Of a stretch of DNA of 64,000 nucleotides, positions 48,908 to 57,794 are shown piece after piece. The notes beneath the pieces are model-generated. The model made no database searches, had not been told where the DNA came from, and saw only the letters and a list, made by a program, of their open reading frames with translations. A program made the position numbers and the translations under genes. Origin of the DNA: Alphaproteobacteria bacterium UBA1002 (GTDB lineage Bacteria > Pseudomonadota > Alphaproteobacteria > Rickettsiales > UBA998); NCBI GenBank assembly GCA_002291845.1, contig DBAU01000110.1, positions 29,533 through 93,532 of the forward strand, read 5' to 3'. How positions within the stretch are numbered: position 1 is the first letter of the stretch; every line of letters begins with the position of its first letter.

Positions 48908-50329
48908 ATGGATTTTACCTCGTTCAACCTAAAGCATTTGGAACGGCCCGATCCCTTATGGCTGCACAAGCTTGGGAATGCGCTGTTTTTTGACGCGGCT
49001 AAAGCCCGCGCGGCTTCGGAGCAGAAACCGTTGCACGAGGTCACAGATATTCTTGTACGTGAAACAGGCCATCATCTAAGGCCGAGCGTGCCGGGGACCG
49101 GAGCCTTGAAGGGTACGCCGCTTGATTCCTTGATTGAAGCCGTCAATGCTGAAGCCAAAGCACTGGATGACGTGTTTCACTTGTTCCCTGACAGGGAGGC
49201 CCTGCGCGACAAGATCGCTGCCGAGATATTCGATGTCTATGAACGTACGGGTATCCTGCAACATCTCCATACGACCGGCGCTATTACCGCCGAAGAGCTT
49301 CGACACGGAGCTGCATTGCTGATCAAACAGCTGGATCAATACGGTGCCAATGGCTTGGGGCCAGCCTGGAAACACTGGCAGGAACGGGGCGTGGACTGGA
49401 TTGCTCATCTGGAGAATGACACGCGCGAGTTTCATCCTACCCGCCTGAACGGTATCACACAATCAAGACCTCATGCCTTCAAGCGTGGTGATTATTTCAA
49501 GGCAGAATTAGAAGCGGCAGGGGAGCTTGATGCCGTCAAGTTCCGCGACATTCTTACAGGAACACTTGGGCCTGCCTTTGAAAAAGCGCATGCAGCCCGT
49601 GAATCATTGATCGGCACTCACTTGACGTCAGGGGTTAATCAGGCAGGGCATGACTTTTTCGCTGGAATCGCTGCGCTCCACCCCAATTATGAGCGCGCCC
49701 GCAAAGGCACTGAAAAACTGCATTCGCAGGAACTTCACTATCTCAATGACCAGTTGCACCCTACGGAGGAACAACTAGCCCGAATTCGTCAGGGCAAGAC
49801 TCCACAAAGTTTTCACGAAGCTCTTTCAAGTATCTCCGCTGAAAAAGTAGCCGAACATCCAGCAATCACAAGTGAACTTCGCGAGTCGCTGGCCGCAGGT
49901 GTAAGATCAACCGCTGCGGAACCCGCATCAGGGGCGCGCTCACCGGCACCGGGAGGAGCAAAAGCATCTCCCTTATTGGGTCACGAAGCACCTCCTGTGC
50001 CTGCTGGAATAACGCCGCATCCAGAAGGTGCTTCGTCTTCACTGGAAAAAGCTGCCGAAACCCTGTCCCGAAAATCCGGAATGGTTAAAGTGGGAACCGT
50101 CATTTTAGGTGGCATTCTCTGTGCTGATCAGTTGCGCCGTGCTTTTAAAGACCACCCCGATGAATCCGGACAGGAGAATCAGTCCGAATCAGTGAACAAA
50201 ATTTTGCATTATGTCGTCGCAGCTGCCGCGGCATCGGGTGTTGCCTTGGTGGTACTGGCCAAGCCTGAAACCATTGGCCGTTTTGCTGATCGCGTCACAG
50301 GCTTGTTCAGGAAAAGCCCCCAGATTTAA
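48908..50329 (+). CDS. Hypothetical protein with C-terminal membrane spans
   Basis: A 473-residue protein I do not recognise. Residues 1-330 are soluble and mostly helical, rich in His, Leu, Ala and Glu, with no signal peptide. Residues about 335-385 form a Pro/Ala/Ser linker. Two probable membrane segments follow (about 395-412, VGTVILGGILCADQL region; about 433-455, ILHYVVAAAAASGVALVVL), ending in a short basic tail. There is no clear ribosome-binding site before ATG 48908. It lies just past the mobile-element scar and is probably accessory cargo. Confidence 0.75.
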   Translation: MDFTSFNLKHLERPDPLWLHKLGNALFFDAAKARAASEQKPLHEVTDILVRETGHHLRPSVPGTGALKGTPLDSLIEAVNAEAKALDDVFHLFPDREALRDKIAAEIFDVYERTGILQHLHTTGAITAEELRHGAALLIKQLDQYGANGLGPAWKHWQERGVDWIAHLENDTREFHPTRLNGITQSRPHAFKRGDYFKAELEAAGELDAVKFRDILTGTLGPAFEKAHAARESLIGTHLTSGVNQAGHDFFAGIAALHPNYERARKGTEKLHSQELHYLNDQLHPTEEQLARIRQGKTPQSFHEALSSISAEKVAEHPAITSELRESLAAGVRSTAAEPASGARSPAPGGAKASPLLGHEAPPVPAGITPHPEGASSSLEKAAETLSRKSGMVKVGTVILGGILCADQLRRAFKDHPDESGQENQSESVNKILHYVVAAAAASGVALVVLAKPETIGRFADRVTGLFRKSPQI

Positions 50330-50634
50330 TTTCCAACTTCTTAAGCTTATTTTAGCAAAGATTTGACTGTAAAAAGCTAAGCCTACTTTCGGCAAAAGGC
50401 GCATCACAAAGCAAATACCAAGAGACATTTCTCACAACGTCTTCCGCCCAGCCAACCTTTGCACGAAAAGTCTCCCATCTGATCCAGAATGGCGACAAAC
50501 GAACGAAGGTACCAGATAAATACCTTTTATTGTGCGCGTAAGGATGAAATGGTGCGTTGAGTGTTTCGCTCTGTTTTGGCCATGGGCACTCCCTAAAAAA
50601 ATAGATGCAACACAAAAAGCACTAAAGGTTATGT
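50330..50634. other. Intergenic region before the CPBP protease gene
   Basis: In 305 bases I see no convincing gene. A small hairpin (AAGGTA with TACCTT, about 50505-50526) followed by TTATTG on the plus strand might be a weak terminator. An 87-codon minus-strand frame here looks fortuitous (Cys/Trp-rich, no ribosome-binding site). Confidence 0.5.
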
Positions 50635-51495
50635 ATGAGTGAACAGCACGTACATCATCCGCGAATCTGGCGTGAGGTCATGCAGGCGGTCATCCGCCTC
50701 CTCGTCCTGGGTGGTGGGCTTATCTACTTTATGGGACGCGCGGAAGCAGGGCTGAATCATTTTCACAACCAGCCTTTCGTAAATATTGCACTCCAGATTG
50801 CACTTGCCCTGGCCGCCATCGGTATCTACGCCGCTTATGGAAGGCTTATTGAACGCCGCCATGTCTCCGAACTCTCAGCTGGGGGTAGCGGGCGCGAATG
50901 GAGCCTTGGCGTGCTGACAGGCATGGGGATCTACACGGCCTGCGTCGTTGTTCTCATCCTGATGGGTTACTACAAGGTGGAGGGCCTCAACCCCATCGCG
51001 TTCGTTCTGCCTGCCATGGCTCTGGCCATCAAATCAGGGGTGTTTGAGGAGCTCATTTTTCGAGGCGTCTTGCATCAGTCCGTCGAGAACGTGTTGGGTA
51101 GCTTGGCAGGTACCCTCGCGGCGTCCTTTGTTTTTGGCTTCCTTCACCTGCTGAATCCTGCTGCTACGATCATCGGGGCAATCTACATCAGTATTGAGGC
51201 CGGACTTTTATTGTCTGCTGCCTATATGGTTACGCGTCGTATCTGGAGTTGTATTGGCTTCCACATGGGGTGGAACTTTGTGCAGGAGGGAATCTATTCA
51301 GGGGTTGTCTCCGGTGGACCTGACGAGCCTGGCTTTTTAAAGGCGACAATTGAAGGACCCGTTCTGTTTACCGGTGGCTCATTCGGGATGGAACAGTCCG
51401 TCTTTGCTTTACTATTTTGTACCACAACCGGTCTGATCTTGCTGCGCACCGCCATACGACGGGGGCACTTCATTGCACCGTTATGGAAGCGCTGA
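50635..51495 (+). CDS. CPBP family intramembrane metalloprotease
   Basis: A 286-residue membrane protein of the CPBP/Abi (CAAX protease-like, PF02517) family with about seven spans. The three motifs are intact: EELIFRG (Glu-Glu-x3-Arg), FVFGFLHLLN (Phe-x3-His) and GFHMGWNFVQ (His...Asn). Family members process membrane or prenylated proteins or protect against bacteriocins; the substrate is unknown here. It converges on the beta-barrel operon. Confidence 0.9.
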   Translation: MSEQHVHHPRIWREVMQAVIRLLVLGGGLIYFMGRAEAGLNHFHNQPFVNIALQIALALAAIGIYAAYGRLIERRHVSELSAGGSGREWSLGVLTGMGIYTACVVVLILMGYYKVEGLNPIAFVLPAMALAIKSGVFEELIFRGVLHQSVENVLGSLAGTLAASFVFGFLHLLNPAATIIGAIYISIEAGLLLSAAYMVTRRIWSCIGFHMGWNFVQEGIYSGVVSGGPDEPGFLKATIEGPVLFTGGSFGMEQSVFALLFCTTTGLILLRTAIRRGHFIAPLWKR

Positions 51496-51550
51496 ACCCG
51501 GCAGCCTTGCGTGATCACCCGAATACGAACAGGGCTTCAGAGCCATAACG

Positions 51551-51709
51551 TTACTCGTCTTTAAGCCTGTGAAAGATGCTCGAGCAAACCTGCATGGCCA
51601 CCATGCACCGGCGCCATGTCTTCCCAAGACGGGCAGATAAGAGGATTAATGTCAGCAGATAAAAGCCAATCTGCGCAAGGCCGTTGCCCGTGAAGCCGAG
51701 GGATTCCAT
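51551..51709 (-). CDS. Small single-span membrane protein
   Basis: A 52-residue protein starting MESLGFTGNG with one membrane span (about 11-26, LAQIGFYLLTLILLSARLG) and a basic, Cys-containing tail. AGGAG lies 6 bases before the ATG and overlaps the stop codon of the beta-barrel gene, so it is translated from the same message. The family is not recognised; the first 30 residues vaguely resemble the start of KdpA, but the match is too short to trust. Confidence 0.6.
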   Translation of the reverse strand: MESLGFTGNGLAQIGFYLLTLILLSARLGKTWRRCMVAMQVCSSIFHRLKDE

Positions 51710-51718
51710 ATGTCTCTC

Positions 51719-52579
51719 CTAAAAACGGTAGGCCGTACCGAAAAACAGATTCGTATCATCCGCCGCATCCGTCGCGCCGAGATGCAGGTTCGCGTCGATA
51801 CGGAAGTTATCGGTCACCGCATAAACGAGACCAAAATCCACCGTATTCGCCCAGCGCGCACCGGGCTGGTCCGCCTTCACCGTCCAATACTCCGCGTAAG
51901 CACTGAGTTTATCGTTCAAGCTTTTACCCACGATCAACGAGTTGACATACATCGAATCATATCCGGAGCCATCCGGCTGGGCGATCAGGTTGAACTGGGT
52001 CTGACCACCAATGCTCCACCCGTCAGAAAGCACAAAGTTAAATGGCAGGCCGATACCATACTCATATTCATCATTGGCTAGATTATCCTGATTCGTCGGT
52101 AGCTTCACATACGGTAGCACGCCGAGAGAGAATGCATCCGTTGGCAAATTACCGATCAGATTTTTTTTCAGCCGGACCACCGTATCACCAAAACCCTGCC
52201 GTGTTTCTTCCATCCCGCCGGTGCGGTCATCTATATCCAGATGCCGATAGAGGTCACTGGCAATCTGCAGATCCGTGGTATCGGTCAACCCGATCCGCAC
52301 GTTCGTAAAGCGTCCCAACGTGCTTTGGCGGGTACGCGTGCATTGACCATCGACGCAATCATCATTTTCCACATACGCGTACAAGTCCGTTTCCACCTGC
52401 ACCCGGCCAGCATCAATGGAATAGGGGCTATCGGTTTTGCTGGGACGCTCCGTGGTCATCGGGCGCCGCTGATCGTCCGGCGTAGGATTGAATAGCGTAT
52501 GCCCCTCTCCTGCCAAAGCGGACGATGCGGTTAATAAAGCGAAGGTCGTCGTCATAGCCATTACAAACATGCGCGGCAT
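51719..52579 (-). CDS. Outer membrane beta-barrel protein (transporter-like)
   Basis: A 286-residue exported protein with a signal peptide ending at SSALAGEG and alternating beta-strand pattern to a C-terminal Phe (FFGTAYRF), as in outer-membrane barrels. Segments such as RVQVETDLYAY, GFGDTVVRLK and YEYGIGLPFNF fit the phenol_MetA_deg/MetA-like family (PF13557) of putative channel proteins. One Cys pair (DDCVDGQC) may stiffen a loop. GGAG 8 bases before the ATG supports the start. It follows two very small genes. Confidence 0.82.
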   Translation of the reverse strand: MPRMFVMAMTTTFALLTASSALAGEGHTLFNPTPDDQRRPMTTERPSKTDSPYSIDAGRVQVETDLYAYVENDDCVDGQCTRTRQSTLGRFTNVRIGLTDTTDLQIASDLYRHLDIDDRTGGMEETRQGFGDTVVRLKKNLIGNLPTDAFSLGVLPYVKLPTNQDNLANDEYEYGIGLPFNFVLSDGWSIGGQTQFNLIAQPDGSGYDSMYVNSLIVGKSLNDKLSAYAEYWTVKADQPGARWANTVDFGLVYAVTDNFRIDANLHLGATDAADDTNLFFGTAYRF

Positions 52580-52609
52580 AAAGAAATCTCCATCCAGCCA
52601 AGGAAAAAG

Positions 52610-52690
52610 CTATGGCCTCAGCAGCGCAATAAAATGATACGCACCAAGGCCAAGCGTCAGAATACGTGAAATGAGGGCAAAGAGCGTCAT
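52610..52690 (-). CDS. 26-residue membrane microprotein
   Basis: A tiny frame coding for MTLFALISRILTLGLGAYHF and a few more residues, almost all one amphipathic or membrane helix. The very strong site GGAGGAG stands 5 bases before the ATG. Its ATG overlaps the stop codon (ATGA) of the tiny frame before it. It lies 30 bases ahead of the beta-barrel gene. Function unknown. Confidence 0.55.
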   Translation of the reverse strand: MTLFALISRILTLGLGAYHFIALLRP

Positions 52691-52775
52691 GGCTTCTCCT
52701 CCAGCCGCACAAGTCGGCTCACCAGCCAGCCGCTTGCTGCAAAGAAAGCTAACCCACCTAAAAAAACATAACCAT
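52687..52775 (-). pseudogene. Membrane microprotein with an apparent frameshift in a 7-T run
   Basis: ATG 52775, with GGAGGT 9 bases upstream, opens a frame that stops after MFF at a run of seven T (52760-52766). Shifting by one base at that run gives a continuous 29-residue membrane protein, LGGLAFFAASGWLVSRLVRL, ending in ATGA overlap with the next tiny gene. Either the sequence lost one T (sequencing error or mutation) or the run is slipped through. Confidence 0.45.
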
Positions 52776-52904
52776 GTCATAAGGACCTCCACGGACTTCG
52801 TTTTACGCTGGTTAATAGAGTGCCGTGTATATTTAAGGTGTCTGGCTGTATGGAAAGCGTATAGAGACAAAAGGCGGGCGGTGTGGGACCCGAAAAATAC
52901 AGTG

Positions 52905-53261
52905 CTACATTTCCATTTTCCCACGGTGGAACTCCTGCACGTGCTCCCTTTGTGGTTCAAACGTGGAACGCAAAACATTCAATGCTTTGTGGGGATCACA
53001 GGCGCCACAGACAAAGACGTCCAGCGCAACATAATTGATCTCAGGCCATGTATGGATACTGATATGCGATTCCGCCAGAATCGCTACACCGGTTATACCT
53101 GCATTATCACCAAAAGAATGCAGGATAACATCAAGCACCGTGGCACCACACGCATTGGCCGCATCACGCATGGCGTGCTCAATCTGTGGCGCATCCTGAA
53201 GATGCCTCACATCCCAGAAATCAATCAGAAGATGCCGTCCAGGAGAAACAAATTTGGTCAC
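52905..53261 (-). CDS. speD: S-adenosylmethionine decarboxylase proenzyme
   Basis: Makes decarboxylated SAM, the aminopropyl donor for spermidine. The 118-residue bacterial class 1B form has the self-cleavage site AESHISIHTWPE, where Glu64-Ser65 are processed to give the pyruvoyl group, and the proton-donor Cys in LDVFVCGACDP. The frame is open upstream to 53558, but GTG 53261 overlaps the stop of the preceding gene (GTGA) and gives the family's normal N-terminus (GRHLLIDFWD). It pairs with the SpeE-like enzyme of the same operon. Confidence 0.94.
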   Translation of the reverse strand: MTKFVSPGRHLLIDFWDVRHLQDAPQIEHAMRDAANACGATVLDVILHSFGDNAGITGVAILAESHISIHTWPEINYVALDVFVCGACDPHKALNVLRSTFEPQREHVQEFHRGKMEM

Positions 53262-54370
53262 GTGGTGGGGCCTTCCTGATGAAATAGGTAGCGTTTCCAG
53301 GGCGTATTCTCCGTATTCATCCGCCAGATAAACGCGTCGAGGATGTAGTGTGTCATTTGCGGCAGTGCGAGTAGCGGGACCAGCCATACAAGGATATGCG
53401 TGTCTGTCATTACGGGCAGCGTAGAAAAGACACCAAATAGACTGGCATGCTCTCGCCATATCAGCCCATCCCAAAGCCCCTCTTCGAGAAACGCGAGGAT
53501 GCAAAGTATCGCGATGTACCAAGGGACCGCCCTCCCGCGGAATAATAAACCAATCCATTTCCAGAGATAGGAGGACTGGGAGCCTTGGATCAGGGTCTGA
53601 TTGTGACCATACAACCAGATTAACGCGAGATAAGGGATCCCGTGCGCGATGACATTCGTTGCAGTAAACGCAAGATCATTGTTAAACATGACAATCCCGA
53701 CAAACCATGAGCATGCGGTGCCAAAAAGAAGTATATTTTTTGGTAAATTCCACCCGCCTGTGTGTTTCCACTGTATGATCTCTTTTACTACATACGCCGC
53801 CAGCGTCGCGGCATACAGACTGGCCACTGCGTCGTGAAGCCAAGGCGCATTGAGCAAGAAAAAATCCTCCTCGATAAACCACTCGAACGTTCGCCCGTGA
53901 CAATGCCAATAAATCAAGGGGTATAGCGTAGCCAAATAGATAACGGCTTTATCAAGCCAGCGAAAAAATATAGGAAGTCTCCGCTCATTACGCGCATAGA
54001 TCATCATGAAACCATATTGCTGGCGAATAAAATGAAAGACCGCGAGATAGGCAAGGACGCGCCAAAACAACAGGCTATTGATACTATACAGGAAACACCC
54101 TGCCATCCAGGCAAGCAGCGGCGTTAATACATAAAGCCCCTGACGCTTTTTTAGTTCTTCTCTGTCCAGATAGGTTCGAAAAAGCGTGCTGTAGACATGG
54201 CTGACATCAACTCCCACAATCAGTAACAACCACAGCCAAGGTGGAACGTCATTCAGCGGCCCCATCAGCTGACGGCAAAAAACCACAAGCGCAGTGATAA
54301 TTATGGCTGGGGACAGAATCAGCCAACCATCAAACCGTGCGGAGTGTATCCAAGGCTGAGCATGACTCAT
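53258..54370 (-). CDS. Polytopic membrane protein of unknown function
   Basis: A 370-residue integral membrane protein with about eight to nine spans; I do not recognise the family. Several His and charged residues lie in or near spans: VSHVYSTLFRTYLD, FHFIRQQYGFMMIYAR, NVIAHGIPY and MTHYILDAFIWR, an arrangement reminiscent of di-iron or haem membrane enzymes, though no known signature matches. It is coupled on both sides: its start overlaps the oxidoreductase stop (ATGA) and its stop overlaps the speD start (GTGA), so it is an integral part of this pathway. Confidence 0.8.
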   Translation of the reverse strand: MSHAQPWIHSARFDGWLILSPAIIITALVVFCRQLMGPLNDVPPWLWLLLIVGVDVSHVYSTLFRTYLDREELKKRQGLYVLTPLLAWMAGCFLYSINSLLFWRVLAYLAVFHFIRQQYGFMMIYARNERRLPIFFRWLDKAVIYLATLYPLIYWHCHGRTFEWFIEEDFFLLNAPWLHDAVASLYAATLAAYVVKEIIQWKHTGGWNLPKNILLFGTACSWFVGIVMFNNDLAFTATNVIAHGIPYLALIWLYGHNQTLIQGSQSSYLWKWIGLLFRGRAVPWYIAILCILAFLEEGLWDGLIWREHASLFGVFSTLPVMTDTHILVWLVPLLALPQMTHYILDAFIWRMNTENTPWKRYLFHQEGPTT

Positions 54371-56004
54371 AGAACACTCCGGTAGGCCAATCCAAGATAG
54401 GAGAGAACCCCCTCTGCAGCGCGTACACCATGGGTGTAGGCCTCTTCAAAAATGGAAATGCCGCTCATATCGGTATGGGCCGTAAAAAGGGGAGGATGCT
54501 GTTTCAATGCGCTCTGACGCACGTCACCCCATATGAAGCCGGGGGTGGGACGAACCATCGCATGCCCCCATACCCACACATCCAGACGCTCAACAGCCCC
54601 CTCAAGCTCTGGGTGAATATGAAGCAGCTCTTTAAGAATAATGCGCTGCCACTCTTCATAGCGTCTGTTGAGTGCCTCACGACGAGCTTCTGCCGGGCTT
54701 AGCTGAGTAAGTGGCCAGTAATAAGTCACCACCGTACTGCGCGGAGTTAGCTGTGGCACTTGATGCGTGGCCACAACGTAGCCAAGCAGTGGACTGTCAT
54801 AAACCACATTGTCCCAGCTGAGTGGTGCGCCTTGGCCTGCGGGCATTTTTGACAGGGTAATATTTACCACAGCCCATGGTGAATAAGAATATGCCTCATT
54901 CTGCGATGAAAAAGAGCGGGTGGTTGAGTTCACCATGCGTGAAGTGACAAAATGCGGCGTCGCAAGAATGGCGGCACGCGCCGTAACACAGGTGGAGGTC
55001 TGTGTGTTCTGATCCCAGTATTCTACAGTCACATGGTTATCCTGTTCGGTCACGCGATAGGCTAGCGCGCTGGTAAGAATATTGTCCTTGCATGGCTCCG
55101 CCAGCTTGTTTGCCAACCAACCATTACCTTCCGGCCAGGTAATGACATTGGAAGAATCCGTGTTTGCGGCCACGCCATTCCGTGAAGCAAAGTAATGCAA
55201 GCCAGCCCAAGCAGAGGTTTCGGTAAAACGTGTTCCGAAATCATCGCGACAGCTATAATCCACATACCAGCGCAAATGAGGCGAGTGATAGCCGTGCTGA
55301 TCCATCCATTCTGACATGGTGAGCGCGTCAAGTGCGATCCATTCTTGATCCTGCGAACTTTGGTCGAGGGGAATGGCAAACAAACGTTTACCATCACGGC
55401 CCCTGCGATTTTTCAGGTGATCAACGAAGTCAAAAAACCGAGTATACTGCGCTTCCTCGTCGGGCGTGACGCCAATTCTCGGCACCAGTCCGTCTTGCCA
55501 GCGCCCATACATGTAGAGGCGCTCGTGCGGATCCGCACAAATGTAATACTCATTGTATCGTGGGCGGCCCGCCGCATCATACCCGGTAATGACTCCTATT
55601 TCTTCGAAGAGCCTCTTAACGGCTACTGACTCTTCGGTGAGCAATGGCACGTAATGTGCACCCCAAGGATAGGCAGAAACATCATTTTTACCGCTGCTGG
55701 CGTTACCGCCAGTTTGCTTTTCTAGATCGAGCAATACAAAATTTTTCTGTCCTGATTGATGCAAACGATAGGCGGCAGCAAGCCCCGAAATGCCGCCACC
55801 AATAATGACCACGTCTTTCTCAAAGACGTTTGTAGGTGCAGGGAAATTACCATTCCGAAGCGTATGCCCCATGGCTGAATCCGCACCGAGTATGGCACCT
55901 GGAATCTTCTTTTTTTTCGAAACTGGAAGTAAGCACTTACCTAATGCCAGCGCCCCCAGACTGGCCACACTTCCTGCAACAAATGTTCTTCGGGTGATCT
56001 TCAT
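54367..56004 (-). CDS. Tat-exported flavin-dependent oxidoreductase (amine-oxidase-like)
   Basis: A 545-residue FAD enzyme. The N-terminus MKITRRTFVAGS is a twin-arginine signal, so the folded enzyme should act in the periplasm. The dinucleotide motif DVVIIGGGISGLAAAYRL is at about residues 64-81; the C-terminal FAD segment contains FTAHTDMSGISIFEEAYTHG. The layout fits flavin amine oxidases/NAD(P)-binding Rossmann-like proteins (PF13450, PF01593). Next to speD and a SpeE-like gene, a polyamine-type substrate is a reasonable inference, not shown. ATG 56004 is preferred over GTG 56007. Confidence 0.85.
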   Translation of the reverse strand: MKITRRTFVAGSVASLGALALGKCLLPVSKKKKIPGAILGADSAMGHTLRNGNFPAPTNVFEKDVVIIGGGISGLAAAYRLHQSGQKNFVLLDLEKQTGGNASSGKNDVSAYPWGAHYVPLLTEESVAVKRLFEEIGVITGYDAAGRPRYNEYYICADPHERLYMYGRWQDGLVPRIGVTPDEEAQYTRFFDFVDHLKNRRGRDGKRLFAIPLDQSSQDQEWIALDALTMSEWMDQHGYHSPHLRWYVDYSCRDDFGTRFTETSAWAGLHYFASRNGVAANTDSSNVITWPEGNGWLANKLAEPCKDNILTSALAYRVTEQDNHVTVEYWDQNTQTSTCVTARAAILATPHFVTSRMVNSTTRSFSSQNEAYSYSPWAVVNITLSKMPAGQGAPLSWDNVVYDSPLLGYVVATHQVPQLTPRSTVVTYYWPLTQLSPAEARREALNRRYEEWQRIILKELLHIHPELEGAVERLDVWVWGHAMVRPTPGFIWGDVRQSALKQHPPLFTAHTDMSGISIFEEAYTHGVRAAEGVLSYLGLAYRSVL

Positions 56005-56025
56005 CACGTGCTGATATGTTTAGGC

Positions 56026-57537
56026 CTAATAAATCAGGTATTGTGACCATTCTTCATCAAAATAATGGATTAATACCTGATCATCGAGGCGTTGGATTTT
56101 TGTTTTTATTCGCGCCATGTCTGCTGGGAAATGCAGCATCTCACGTAAGGTTTCCACACTCACAAAACGAAGGCCTTGAGGATATTTCGCCGGCGGCACA
56201 TACGGTCCATGTGAAGCAATTACAAAACCCCACTCGCCGAATGCTGGCACATAGGCATGGTAAGGAGTCGTCGCAAATCCCGCCGCTTCCAGCGTGTTAT
56301 TAACGCACCAAAATGATTTCCGCGCCACAAGTGGCGATGTGCTTTGCACAACTATGAGGCCGCTTTCACTCATCACGTCATGCAGCAGCTTGAAAAATGT
56401 AAGGGAATACAGTTTCCCAACAGAGAAATTGGATGGATCTGGCACATCGATAATAATGGCATCAAATCGCATAGTGCTATTGTTCTTATGTTCTCTCAGC
56501 CATAGAAAAGCATCCTCATTGACGACGTTTACCTTGGACGACAGAAGTGACTTCTGATTGAGCGAAACCAGCATCTCATTGGCCGAAAATAGCCTCGTCA
56601 TCGCAGGATCAAGATCCACTAAGGTGACTGATTGAACGCTTTCATATTTCAATACTTCTCGTAGTGCCAGGCCATCCCCACCGCCAATAATTAAAACATG
56701 CGCAGGGCGTGGCAGAGCGCTCATCACAGGATGCACCAGAGATTCGTGATAGCGATATTCATCTACGGAGCTGAATTGCAGATTGGAATTTAGATACAAG
56801 CGCAGATCCTGCGCCTGTTTGGTGAGTACAATGCGTTGGTAAGGAGAGGATTGAGCAAAAATAATTTTGCCCGGATACGCATTGGTTTCAGAAATGCTGG
56901 TAATCTTTTCAGAGAAGACAAATCCAAGCATCAGTGCGATAAGCACAAAAACGGCAGAGAATTTATGAAACTTTTGTGCCGGGATTTCTTCCTTGATCGC
57001 ATAGAGCACCCATAGCGCGACCATGGTGTTGAAGATACCAAACAAGAAGCTGGTTTTTACCAAACCAAGATAGGGAACCAGTAGCAGCGGAAATAAGATG
57101 GAGGCAAACAACGCACCGACGTAATCGAAGGTAAATATCTTGGAAACGAGATCTTTGAATTCCAAACGATCTTTTAGAATCCTCATAAGGATCGGTATTT
57201 CCACTCCCACAAGAATGCCAATGACGCTGACCACGCCATAGAGGAGTAGCCGGAAAGAATACACATGCTCAAAAAGAACAAACAGTAACGCCGCCGAACA
57301 GCCACCAATCAGCCCCACCAGAATTTCCACTTTGATGAAAAAACCAAGCAGATTACGTGTCACAAAGCGGGAAAGCCAAGAGCCGATGCCCATGGCAAAC
57401 AAGTAGCAGCCAATAATGGTTGAGAACTGGGTAATGGAATCTCCCAGAAGATAGCTGGCAAGCGTACCAGCTATTAGCTCATAGACGAGCCCGCAAGTGG
57501 CAATAACAAAGACTGAAATGAAAAGTAGGTTTGCCAA
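56026..57537 (-). CDS. Membrane-bound aminopropyltransferase (SpeE-like)
   Basis: A 503-residue protein. Residues 1-220 hold about seven membrane spans (start NLLFISVFVIATCGLVYEL); residues about 230-450 are a spermidine-synthase domain with the decarboxylated-SAM site HVLIIGGGDGLALREVLKY and LVDLDPAM, the substrate region SSVDEYRYHESLVHP, and the catalytic Asp pair in DAIIIDVPDPSN. All key residues are kept. The start codon is TTG, with GGAAAG about 11 bases before it. It should transfer aminopropyl groups next to the inner membrane; the acceptor is unknown. Confidence 0.9.
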   Translation of the reverse strand: MANLLFISVFVIATCGLVYELIAGTLASYLLGDSITQFSTIIGCYLFAMGIGSWLSRFVTRNLLGFFIKVEILVGLIGGCSAALLFVLFEHVYSFRLLLYGVVSVIGILVGVEIPILMRILKDRLEFKDLVSKIFTFDYVGALFASILFPLLLVPYLGLVKTSFLFGIFNTMVALWVLYAIKEEIPAQKFHKFSAVFVLIALMLGFVFSEKITSISETNAYPGKIIFAQSSPYQRIVLTKQAQDLRLYLNSNLQFSSVDEYRYHESLVHPVMSALPRPAHVLIIGGGDGLALREVLKYESVQSVTLVDLDPAMTRLFSANEMLVSLNQKSLLSSKVNVVNEDAFLWLREHKNNSTMRFDAIIIDVPDPSNFSVGKLYSLTFFKLLHDVMSESGLIVVQSTSPLVARKSFWCVNNTLEAAGFATTPYHAYVPAFGEWGFVIASHGPYVPPAKYPQGLRFVSVETLREMLHFPADMARIKTKIQRLDDQVLIHYFDEEWSQYLIY

Positions 57538-57555
57538 AACAAGAGGGTCTTTCCG

Positions 57556-57783
57556 TTAGCCATGAATCGCGGACGCGATAATGGTTGCGATGCCAAACGC
57601 GAGTGCCCCTAAAAAGATGGCAAAGGCCGTATTCTGCTTTTCAACCAACTCCTTCCAAATACTAATTTTTGGGGTGAGCACATCGAACAATGTAAAACTC
57701 AGCGCAAAAATCAACATGCCAATGCCGGAGTAAACCACAGCTGAAACAACATATTTTATCTGAATTACTTCAAGCAGTTCCAT
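57556..57783 (-). CDS. DUF350 family membrane protein
   Basis: A 75-residue protein with two membrane spans (about 11-33 and 50-72) separated by a short charged loop (KISIWKELVEKQNTAFAI). This is a single DUF350 unit (PF03994), as in E. coli YjfL. AGGAG stands 6 bases before the ATG. DUF350 genes repeatedly occur with SpeE-like, DUF4178 and SPFH genes; their function is unknown. Confidence 0.88.
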   Translation of the reverse strand: MELLEVIQIKYVVSAVVYSGIGMLIFALSFTLFDVLTPKISIWKELVEKQNTAFAIFLGALAFGIATIIASAIHG

Positions 57784-57794
57784 ACATTTCTCCT

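Noticed and set aside
50352..50615. 87-codon minus-strand frame before the CPBP gene
   Set aside because: No ribosome-binding site, odd Trp/Cys content and no domain; treated as intergenic.
51551..51709. Reading the 52-residue membrane protein as a KdpA fragment
   Set aside because: Similarity covers under 30 hydrophobic residues and no other kdp sequence is nearby.
52671..53279. 202-codon plus-strand frame opposite speD
   Set aside because: SpeD on the minus strand has an intact processing site and coupled start; the plus frame has no such support.
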